Below are positions 49,300 through 57,338 of a stretch of DNA of 58,628 bases, one piece after another. Made by a program: the position numbers and the translations under genes. The first letter of the stretch is position 1; each line of letters opens with the position of its first letter. The notes below the pieces were generated by a model. It was not told the DNA's origin. It made no database searches and worked only from the letters and a program-made list of their open reading frames with translations. Where the stretch lies: the NCBI GenBank assembly GCA_017460625.1, contig JAFUAT010000007.1, forward strand, positions 1 to 58,628, written 5' to 3'. The DNA comes from Candidatus Saccharimonadota bacterium. GTDB taxonomy: Bacteria > Patescibacteriota > Saccharimonadia > Saccharimonadales > Saccharimonadaceae.

Positions 49300-52299
49300 C
49301 TAGTGTCGTGCTGCCTTAAACCCATCAGCGGATACATCTTTAGAGTCATAATTATCCGGATTTGTAACAGGAGTCGACAGGGAAACAGGGGAAGCCGGCT
49401 TCTTGAGCGTCGGTACATTTACAGTAGATTTCTCCTGGTATTCGACTTCTACATGTGGGTTTATAGAGACGTTTAAGGCCTTTTTGCCCCGTTCCTTACC
49501 ATTTTTCTTGCGTTTATTATTTTTCTTCTTTCCCTTCCTAACAGGGGTGTTACCAGGGGCAGGAGCGACAGCAATCTTATCATTCCCTGCATTGTCACTT
49601 GGTGCGGTTGCCACTAAATCCTTGTTCCCTGTTTTGACGGCTTCTTTTTCGTTCACGAGTTTCGCCAAATCTTTTAGACCTGGTCGATTTTTGCCTTCAG
49701 CGGTATTAGGGCTAAGTTTAGCTTTCATGAAGTCCGACTGTGGTGTCGGTATGAATCTAAAGTTCGGTTTTTGTTCGGTATGCGGTATCTCAACTCGACC
49801 AGAGTCCCCCACAAATCTGCCAGTATTATCAAAACCATTAGCCGCCGAGCCCGCAGCGCGCCCAGAGTCGGATAGCTCTTTTTTGTACTTATCAGCCTGC
49901 TCGATAGTCGCACGAATTTCAGCTTCCACTTCTTCACGTGGGCGTCCATAGCGCACGCGGGAGTATTCAATGATAGCAGAGAAATTATCTTGTGGTGTAG
50001 CTGGAATAGATAGAGTAGTAGCAGAGAAGGCTGGAACCTTTTCGCCGTTGATAATCATCGAAATCACAAAGTGTCGGTTATTGAGTTGCAAAAGATCAGA
50101 TGCATCAAAAGTCGGCTCAAACTGTTTTACGAGTATCGGCGCGTCTTCAGCCGATACGCGAAAAGTAATAGTAGTACCGACGTTGCCAAACACCGCATCG
50201 CGCACATTTTCGGTCATTTGAGCCACATATTGGTTCGCCACGGTTAAGTTTAGTCCATACTTACGAGCTTCAGACAAAATTACCGCAAACGAATCCGTCG
50301 CGAAATTCTGAAACTCATCCACATAAAGGTAAAACGGACGTCTGTCTTCGACTCTAGGTATGTCAGAGCGACTCATTGCGGCAAGTTGTACCTTAGTGAC
50401 TAGAAATGCCCCGAGAATGGAAGCGTTATCTTCGCCGATTAAACCTTTTGAAAGGTTCACAACCAAGATTTTGCCTTCGTCCATGATTTTGCGAATGTCA
50501 AAAGATGATTTCGGCTGCCCAATGATATTTCTAATAATCGGATTCGCAGTAAAGGCGCCAACCTTATTTAGGACCGGAGCGATAGACTCGTTGATTTGCT
50601 TTTCATTCCACTGTCCAAATTCGTGTTTCCAAAATTGCAAGACCGTTACGTCCTGACAGTAATCCAAAGTCTCCTTCCTGAAGTCTTTGTCAGTTAACAT
50701 CCTAGAAATATCAAGCAAGGTTGTGGATGGTCTATCGAGAAGCGCAAGCAAGGTGTAGCGCAAGATATGTTCGAGTCTTGGCCCCCATGAATCTCCAAAC
50801 ATCCTTTTAAGTACACCAATCACTTCAGAACAAATATTCGGCTTTCTAGACGGATCTGAAATCTCTAGCGGGTTAAATGCAACAGGGAAGGCTGTATCTG
50901 CTGGATTGAAATACACTACATCCTTTACTCTAGATTCCGGAATAAACTTCAAATTATCAATTGCAAAATCACCATGCGGGTCGATAATGCAATACCCTTG
51001 GTTATAAAACACGTCAGAAAGCGCGAGAAGCTCTAGCATACCGCTCTTCCCTGCCCCTGTCTGACCAATAATATAAACATGCCTAGAACGATCAATCCTT
51101 TGCAAACCAAACTGATGGTTGATCCCACGGAAGTTCGTAAGTCCAAACGCAGAAATATTTTCATCAATCGCCTTTTCGCCAGTCAAAACCGGAAGTTGTG
51201 CTGGTGGTTCAGCTGTCTTGGCATTTGCCCAAACGATATTTGGCGTCTCCACGGATGTATGTGGCAAATGATAAACCGAAGCTAGTTCAGAAATATTAAG
51301 AATAAAACCCCTGTCAGAGAATTGACGCATCTTATAATCTTCGAGCGCCTTTTTATCAAAAGTACCGCCAGCCTGTTGGAACCCATTGATGGAAGTAGAA
51401 TTATACTGTTTAAACGTGCCAACTAGCGCTTGCATGTTGAGTTTGGCGTCTGTTTCGTTTTGCCCTAGATATGCCAAACGAATTTTTACGTCGTAACCAA
51501 GTTTGGTAGCCTTTTCTTCGGCTTTTGCGATCTGGGTTTTGGCTCTCTCAGATAGTTCTATCTTGGTATCTGAACCAGTTCCTCCTGCTGGTGGACGAAA
51601 CAGGGCGCCAATTGCTTCAATAAACCAAGTCCAGTCAAATCCGCTACTAAACTTCTTCCCTGATTTGACCTGCTCCACCCATTTGTCAGTTGTGCTCTTA
51701 TGCCAATCATCCGGAATTGGCCGCGTTAGAATCTGAATCCACATTTCTTCGGTACGGTCTGGATCCAACTTTGCCAAAGTCCCAGTAATACCGGCTAGCG
51801 GATCTACTTCAAATGAGTCAAAAGTCTTAATTGGCAAGGCTTCATCTGCTTCTAATTTTAGCTCTGTCGTATAGGAAATCGGGTATTTATTGCGATTGTC
51901 GGCATAATCTTCGTCCATTTTGTAAATTTGAACGGTTGGGTACTGGGCATAAATCTGTCCTTCTACGAAGTTTTGTAAAACTTTTGGCACCCAAACATAG
52001 AATCTAATTTGCCCAGCGGTAGAAACGATCTCAAAGGACAAATGCTCTTGTACTCCACCAGAATTTCGAAGTTCCTGCTTGTCGCGCAAAATTCCATGAA
52101 GTGACGCAAATAGTTGCTCTGCCGCCAACTCTTTTTTGTCATTCGCACGTGGTATTTCAAGCATCAAAAGTACCGAATCCACATTGAGAACCTTCAATTT
52201 ATTGAGCTTTTTGTAATTTCTATAGGTCAAAAAAGCCAGCAGCCCCACTACTGGTATCCAAAAGATTGGCATTAAAACAAAATGTATGACATTTTCCAT
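49300..52299 (-). CDS. VirD4/TraG-like type IV secretion ATPase
   Basis: A 999-aa protein with an N-terminal membrane helix (about 8-26), a soluble region of 370 residues, then a RecA-like ATPase: Walker A YIIGQTGAGKSGML (about 398-411), the strand YCIIDPHGDF (about 423-432), Walker B FYLYVDEFQNF (about 641-651) and LNLTVANQYVAQM (about 669-681). The C-terminal 200 residues are disordered with a basic KKNNKRKK patch. Such conjugation-type ATPases are widespread in CPR genomes. No relaxase or mating-pore gene adjoins it, so DNA or protein export with partners elsewhere is inferred. TATAAT lies six bases before the ATG. Confidence 0.85.
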   Translation of the reverse strand: MENVIHFVLMPIFWIPVVGLLAFLTYRNYKKLNKLKVLNVDSVLLMLEIPRANDKKELAAEQLFASLHGILRDKQELRNSGGVQEHLSFEIVSTAGQIRFYVWVPKVLQNFVEGQIYAQYPTVQIYKMDEDYADNRNKYPISYTTELKLEADEALPIKTFDSFEVDPLAGITGTLAKLDPDRTEEMWIQILTRPIPDDWHKSTTDKWVEQVKSGKKFSSGFDWTWFIEAIGALFRPPAGGTGSDTKIELSERAKTQIAKAEEKATKLGYDVKIRLAYLGQNETDAKLNMQALVGTFKQYNSTSINGFQQAGGTFDKKALEDYKMRQFSDRGFILNISELASVYHLPHTSVETPNIVWANAKTAEPPAQLPVLTGEKAIDENISAFGLTNFRGINHQFGLQRIDRSRHVYIIGQTGAGKSGMLELLALSDVFYNQGYCIIDPHGDFAIDNLKFIPESRVKDVVYFNPADTAFPVAFNPLEISDPSRKPNICSEVIGVLKRMFGDSWGPRLEHILRYTLLALLDRPSTTLLDISRMLTDKDFRKETLDYCQDVTVLQFWKHEFGQWNEKQINESIAPVLNKVGAFTANPIIRNIIGQPKSSFDIRKIMDEGKILVVNLSKGLIGEDNASILGAFLVTKVQLAAMSRSDIPRVEDRRPFYLYVDEFQNFATDSFAVILSEARKYGLNLTVANQYVAQMTENVRDAVFGNVGTTITFRVSAEDAPILVKQFEPTFDASDLLQLNNRHFVISMIINGEKVPAFSATTLSIPATPQDNFSAIIEYSRVRYGRPREEVEAEIRATIEQADKYKKELSDSGRAAGSAANGFDNTGRFVGDSGRVEIPHTEQKPNFRFIPTPQSDFMKAKLSPNTAEGKNRPGLKDLAKLVNEKEAVKTGNKDLVATAPSDNAGNDKIAVAPAPGNTPVRKGKKKNNKRKKNGKERGKKALNVSINPHVEVEYQEKSTVNVPTLKKPASPVSLSTPVTNPDNYDSKDVSADGFKAARH

Positions 52300-52317
52300 A
52301 CTATCATTATAACATAT

Positions 52318-53346
52318 TTACGCTAGTACGTATGAATTCTTGTCTATTTTCTTAAATAATTTTTTATTTTGTAAATTCAAAAGAATAGTAGTCTCTTTGA
52401 CCTTGCGATTTTTTAGAACTTGTTTCACGATTTCCTCTTTGCTTAGCGGTTTTTCGGACTTTTGTAAAATCGAAACGATAATGTCAGAAATAGTCCCCTT
52501 CTTATATCCCCAGGTATTAAGCGCATAAATACCGCGCCCAATCAAGATAAAACGCGGGTCTTTAATCAATTCATTATGAATTGCCTGCATCGTGACGTTT
52601 TTGCGTTTAAAGTTGGAGTTAGCAATTTCCTTCGCGATATCCGAAAAATGCATTGGCTCTTTCTTTGATTCAAGAATCACATAAATTTTGTCGCGAATAT
52701 TTTTAGGATTCACAGATGGCCATTTGGTTAGCCCCCAAACTCCATTAAGCGTAGCAAGCAGTTTTGAAATTGACGCAACAGCTTTTATATGATCAGGATG
52801 CTCATAATCTAGCTTACTGTCAAGCTCATCTAGAGTCATTGGTTGTTTATTTTTTGAAATAACAGAAACAATCTGATCCACTCTACTTCTAATCTCAGAT
52901 GTAGAACCGTACTCCGCAATCCCTATACTATAGTAATAACGGTCGTTCTCTTCTACAACGGCTAAATTCTTCGCAAATGTGGCAATAAAATAAATACCAT
53001 TTTGCTCGGAGGGAGTAGCTGTTTTGCCATAAATTTTAGCGGCGAGCGCGTCAAGCCTTGCGACTCTACCCATTTCTGTAAGATTACGGACCAAAATCTT
53101 TTCTGCAGCAGCTAGCTCTGGTATTTGATTCTCCTCGGCGGAAATCTGGAGACGTATCAGAATGGCCTTTTCGAGCTGGCGAACTCTCTCGCGGGTGATG
53201 GAAAGCGTTTCACCGATTTGTTCGAGAGTTTCTTTCCTTCCCTTCAACCCGAAACGTCGTGAAATAATTTCTTTTTCTCGTTCCTGTTCTACGATTTTCA
53301 GGCTCCCGGAGATTGCTTTTTTTAGGATTTCCGCATTTTGGTCCAT
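52318..53346 (-). CDS. Sigma-region-4 / HARE-HTH transcription regulator
   Basis: A 342-aa DNA-binding protein. The N-terminal 75 residues resemble sigma-70 region 4 (RFGLKGRKETLEQIGETL and ITRERVRQLEKA, about 30-61). Later winged-helix units include a HARE-HTH like that of RNA polymerase delta subunit (KKEPMHFSDIAKEIAN, then DPRFILIGRGIYALNTWGY, about 231-280) and a final winged helix. It lacks sigma regions 2 and 3, so it cannot open promoters alone and may modulate RNA polymerase. The ATG at 53346 has AAAGGAAA nine bases upstream and replaces an earlier in-frame ATG at 53409 lying at the -10 region. Confidence 0.75.
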   Translation of the reverse strand: MDQNAEILKKAISGSLKIVEQEREKEIISRRFGLKGRKETLEQIGETLSITRERVRQLEKAILIRLQISAEENQIPELAAAEKILVRNLTEMGRVARLDALAAKIYGKTATPSEQNGIYFIATFAKNLAVVEENDRYYYSIGIAEYGSTSEIRSRVDQIVSVISKNKQPMTLDELDSKLDYEHPDHIKAVASISKLLATLNGVWGLTKWPSVNPKNIRDKIYVILESKKEPMHFSDIAKEIANSNFKRKNVTMQAIHNELIKDPRFILIGRGIYALNTWGYKKGTISDIIVSILQKSEKPLSKEEIVKQVLKNRKVKETTILLNLQNKKLFKKIDKNSYVLA

Positions 53347-53510
53347 TGGTTTTTCCTTTATCCCTACTCTGTTATTTAGATTACTTATAAATATAATACC
53401 ATAAGTCATAGACTATGTCAACTATGGATTTTAACATTTTCTATTATTATTGTAGCACATTTTTTACAATTGTGAAAAAAAATTATAAAAGCATATGCTA
53501 TAATAAAATC

Positions 53511-54749
53511 ATGAATATCGCCGCAATTATTATCAGCGTAATCCTAGCCTTTATGGGGTTTGCTGGCGGTGGTGGTTCTAGTTCTGGCGGTGGTGGCGGT
53601 GGTGGCTTTAGCGGCGGTTCTAGTTATAGTAGTCACAGCTCCAGCTCTAGCTCTAGTTCTAGCAGCGATGACTCCGATCCGCTTCTCTTCTTCGTTACCT
53701 TTGGCATTATCGCAGTAATAATTTTCATTTTGAATTTCAAAGGTGGTAAATCATATAAAGACCACAATTCTACTACGCTAGAAAAACAGCTCCATACCCC
53801 AGCCAAACAAATTTTTGAATCCTATCAGTCAGACTGGACTAATTTCAACTACGCCGGTATTAGCAAATATACCACTAGTCACTATCAAGCTCATGCTTCT
53901 CTAATGCTAGACCTATTAAGAGAGCTTCATCGTGTTAATAAAGTAAGCAAACTAAAAGTAAGAAAGGTAATTTTGCTTGATTCAATCCCAGAAAACACTA
54001 CCCTTCCGATCCATATCCGATTCAAATTCATTTTTGACGGCCAAGACGAAGTTATAGATGAAACAACCAATCAAAAGCTCTACTCAACCTACGTTTCCTA
54101 TGCAGACGAAACCTGGAACTTTATCTATGATGGTCAAAGTCTAAAACTAGAAGGTATCTCCCAGCCAACCGAGTCTGCACCACATCTAATCAAATCTCTT
54201 GCAAACTTTGCAGACGAAAATCAACTCTTCTATAGTCCAGATTGGGGTCGCTACGCGCTCCCTGCTCGTGGCCTTATCTTTGGCGGTTCCAGCATGAAAA
54301 TCGCTGATGTTAATAATCACATTATTGGCAAATGGGGTGATTCGCTCATTCAACTTTACACTTATGCTCCTACTCCAGGGCAGACTACATCAAGCTATTA
54401 TATCGTTGGTCAAATCAATGTACCGAAAAAATATCTAGGCGTTATCGTGAAATCGCGCAAATTCAACACTAGCAAAAAACCAGATAAGTCCTACGAAAAG
54501 TTTAAAATGGAATGGAACGAATTTAATGACCGCTACGAAGTTTATGCTGCCTCGCGTGATGCGCTCCCAGCATTTGAGCTTCTAAATCCAAAGTTTATGG
54601 AGTATCTCTACAGCAAAAACCCAAGCTACAGCTTAGAAGTAGTAGATAATACCATCTACATTTATACTAACATCAGAAATGTTACAGAAGACGATTATAA
54701 GGAGCTCTTAGAAGTCTTACAAAAAGCTTACGCCGAGCTAAAAAACTAA
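53511..54749 (+). CDS. Membrane protein with Tim44-like and DUF3137-like domains
   Basis: A 412-aa protein. N-terminal hydrophobic helix (about 2-18), a Gly/Ser tract (about 19-53), a second helix (about 58-76), a Tim44/mba1-like domain (about 95-210: IFESYQSDWTNFNYAGI, KVRKVILL) and a C-terminal part similar to DUF3137 (WNEFNDRYEVYAASRDALPAFELL, in pieces about 328-355). Proteins of this type are common in CPR and Firmicutes; function unknown. TATAAT lies six bases before the ATG at 53511, which is thus preferred to the ATG at 53415. Confidence 0.7.
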   Translation: MNIAAIIISVILAFMGFAGGGGSSSGGGGGGGFSGGSSYSSHSSSSSSSSSSDDSDPLLFFVTFGIIAVIIFILNFKGGKSYKDHNSTTLEKQLHTPAKQIFESYQSDWTNFNYAGISKYTTSHYQAHASLMLDLLRELHRVNKVSKLKVRKVILLDSIPENTTLPIHIRFKFIFDGQDEVIDETTNQKLYSTYVSYADETWNFIYDGQSLKLEGISQPTESAPHLIKSLANFADENQLFYSPDWGRYALPARGLIFGGSSMKIADVNNHIIGKWGDSLIQLYTYAPTPGQTTSSYYIVGQINVPKKYLGVIVKSRKFNTSKKPDKSYEKFKMEWNEFNDRYEVYAASRDALPAFELLNPKFMEYLYSKNPSYSLEVVDNTIYIYTNIRNVTEDDYKELLEVLQKAYAELKN

Positions 54750-54754
54750 AAAAC

Positions 54755-54791
54755 AGAAAAGCTAAAAAGCTAAAAACTTTTTAGCTTTTCT
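54755..54791. terminator. Bidirectional terminator between convergent genes
   Basis: AGAAAAGCTAAAAAG (54755-54769) is perfectly complementary to CTTTTTAGCTTTTCT (54777-54791). It contains the last codons of topA, so the terminator and the topA stop overlap. Confidence 0.8.
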
Positions 54792-57066
54792 TGCTAGTTT
54801 TCTTTTTTGTCCCGCCCCTAGTTCCTCGCCGAGTTCTGCCAGCTTTCTTGGGCTTATTTGCGAGCATTTCTTTTGCTTGTTCCAAAGTAATTGACGAAGG
54901 CTCCACGTCTTTTGGAATTTTTACATTATTATACCGTCCAGGCCCTTTTACGTATGGGCCATAAGCACCATTTATGATCATGATTTCGTCCCAATCCGCA
55001 ATAATAGAATCCACTTTCGCTTGATATATCGGCAAAGCTTCTTCAAACGTCACCGTGTATGGATCTAAATCTTTCATCGGGACATTGTATTTTCCGCCCT
55101 TTAAATATGGACCAAACGGACCGCTCGCCGCAATTAGTTCCACACCTTGTTTAGTCTTTCCGAGCACTCGCGGCAAACTAGGCAGAGACAATTGTTTCAA
55201 TGCCTGTTCTAGATTAACGGTCTTAACCGATTTTCTTTTTGGCAGTGGCGCAAATCGTGGCTTTTCGCCAGATTCTTTTTCGTTGTCACCTAGCTGAATG
55301 AATCCGCCATTCTTGCCAACTTTTGCATAAATCGGTTTACCGGTCTCCGGGTCATGTCCAAGAAGCCGCGCATTATTATATCTCTCTACGCCACTCGCTA
55401 CCAGTACGGTGTCATGAAACGGCCCATAAAAATCTCGGAGCATTTTTACGCGCTCTAATTTTGCATCTGCTACTAAATCTAAATCTTTTTCAATATTAGC
55501 GGTAAATTTATAGTCAACGATGTTTTTAAAATTGTCAGTCAAAAAACCAGCAACTAACTCGCCAATTGGAGTTGGCACAAGCTTGCCTTTGTTGGCGCCG
55601 TATTTTTCTTTTATAACTGAGCGAGAAACCTGGGAGCCTTTCTTTACGCTAAGCTCTACTACTTCCCTTTCTTCACCCTCGGAATCGCCCTTTACCACGT
55701 ATCCGCGCGCTTGTATTGCGGTCATAATGGTTGCGTAGGTAGATGGCCGACCAATTCCGAGTTCTTCCAACTTTTTTACTAGAGAACCTTCTGTAAATCT
55801 AGCCGGTGGTTTAGCGAAATTCTGGCGTGCAGTGAGTGATAGGCAAGAGACCGCGTCGCCTTTTTTTAGTTTTGGCAGCTCTGTATCCTTGCTCTTGCCA
55901 TAGACTTTCAAAAAACCATCAAACACCACCACTTCACCTTTCGCAACAAAATTATGTGACAAACGAATGGTGGTTTTTGCTACTTTGGCATTTGCCATTT
56001 GCGTTGCCATTGTTCGAGCCCAAATTAGAGAATACAGTCGTTTTTCGTATTCAGTTCGGCCTGCCGATGCGCGTTTGACGTCAGTCGGACGAATTGCTTC
56101 GTGCGCTTCTTGCGCGCTAGCGTCTTTGGTTTTAAATGTTCGTACTTTTAAATATTCTTTGCCAAAAGTATTTTCAATAAAACTAGCAATTGCCGCCACG
56201 GCTTGCTTGGATAAATTCAAAGAATCGGTTCTGTGATACGTGATAAGACCTGCCTGGTAAAGTCCTTGCGCCGCACTCATCGTAGTTCGAGAAGAAAAAC
56301 CAAGTTTCGCGTTTGCTTCAATCTGAAGTGAGGCTGTGGTAAATGGCACTGGGTTTGCTTTAGTCCCTTCCGTTTCTTCTACGTCTTCTACTTTAAAGTC
56401 CGCTGTGCTTAATTTCTCTAAGAGCTCTTTCGCCTCTAATTCGGTTTCAATTTTACTGTCTTCATGATTTGCAGCGAATTCCTGCCCTTTAGAAAAATTG
56501 CCAAAAACTTTAAAACTAGACTTGCTCTCAAACTTTTCAATTTCCTTTTCTCTCTCTACGATCAGCCGAAGAGCTGGGCTCTGCACGCGTCCAGCGCTAA
56601 TCGCACCAGGTACTTTCTTTCGTACCATATCAGAAAGATCAAACCCAACCAGCATATCTAGAGTTTGGCGCGCTTGCTGAGAAGCCACCATATCCATATC
56701 TACCGTGCGCGGTGATTTAATCGCTGCTTCAAGCGCTGGTTTTGTGATTTCATGAAAAGTAATTCGAGCGGTATCTTTAGGCAATTTCAAAACTTCACAA
56801 AGATGCCAAGAAATAGACTCACCTTCGCGGTCTTCATCAGTCGCAAGCCAGACTTTGTCGGCGGCTTTTGCGGCCTTCTTTAGCTCTGCAATGATTTTGG
56901 TGTGTTCTGGATCAATTTCGTAAGTTACATCAAATGTCGATTTGTCAACCTTCGTATCCTTGCGAATATGCCCCACACTTGCAAGCACCTTAAAATCTCG
57001 CCCTAGGTATTTTTCTATCGTGTGGGCCTTGGCCGGGCTCTCTACTATCACTAAGTTTTTTGGCAT
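54781..57066 (-). CDS. topA: DNA topoisomerase I
   Basis: A 761-aa type IA topoisomerase that relaxes negative supercoils. Toprim domain LVIVESPAKAHTIEKYL (about 5-21) with DEDREGESISWHL (about 84-96); the active-site tyrosine in GLITYHRTDSLNLS (about 286-299), where His replaces the usual Met after Tyr; GRPSTYATIM (about 444-453). The C-terminus carries repeats with GPFGPYLKGG and GAYGPYVKGPG instead of Cys4 zinc fingers, and a Lys-rich end. The start is placed at 57066 (MPKNLVIVES); TATAAT lies four bases upstream. Confidence 0.95.
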   Translation of the reverse strand: MPKNLVIVESPAKAHTIEKYLGRDFKVLASVGHIRKDTKVDKSTFDVTYEIDPEHTKIIAELKKAAKAADKVWLATDEDREGESISWHLCEVLKLPKDTARITFHEITKPALEAAIKSPRTVDMDMVASQQARQTLDMLVGFDLSDMVRKKVPGAISAGRVQSPALRLIVEREKEIEKFESKSSFKVFGNFSKGQEFAANHEDSKIETELEAKELLEKLSTADFKVEDVEETEGTKANPVPFTTASLQIEANAKLGFSSRTTMSAAQGLYQAGLITYHRTDSLNLSKQAVAAIASFIENTFGKEYLKVRTFKTKDASAQEAHEAIRPTDVKRASAGRTEYEKRLYSLIWARTMATQMANAKVAKTTIRLSHNFVAKGEVVVFDGFLKVYGKSKDTELPKLKKGDAVSCLSLTARQNFAKPPARFTEGSLVKKLEELGIGRPSTYATIMTAIQARGYVVKGDSEGEEREVVELSVKKGSQVSRSVIKEKYGANKGKLVPTPIGELVAGFLTDNFKNIVDYKFTANIEKDLDLVADAKLERVKMLRDFYGPFHDTVLVASGVERYNNARLLGHDPETGKPIYAKVGKNGGFIQLGDNEKESGEKPRFAPLPKRKSVKTVNLEQALKQLSLPSLPRVLGKTKQGVELIAASGPFGPYLKGGKYNVPMKDLDPYTVTFEEALPIYQAKVDSIIADWDEIMIINGAYGPYVKGPGRYNNVKIPKDVEPSSITLEQAKEMLANKPKKAGRTRRGTRGGTKKKTSKKS

Positions 57067-57111
57067 ATATATTATAATAGCACAAATCATTCAAAATCCC
57101 AAAAACTACAG

Positions 57112-57177
57112 TGTTGTAAAAAATACAACATTATTTTTTAAAAAAACTATTGCATTTATGTTTGTATATGTTATTAT
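57112..57177 (+). promoter_or_regulatory. Terminator-like hairpin and promoter before the surface protein gene
   Basis: TGTTGTA (57112-57118) and TACAACA (57124-57130) form a hairpin followed by TTATTTTTT. Then come TTGCAT (57150-57155) and TATTAT (57172-57177), 16 bases apart, a promoter for the gene that runs off the window. Confidence 0.55.
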
Positions 57178-57338
57178 AAGAATGTAAAAAGGTCACACAA
57201 AAAAAGAAAAACAAAAATAGAAACAACACGTTTTTATGCGTATTGCATAAAATTGCCACACTTTTTGGCAAACAAACAAAAAGCCTAATTGGCTTCAATT
57301 CTAATATCAATACAAACACTATTATTTCGCGTGCAGGC

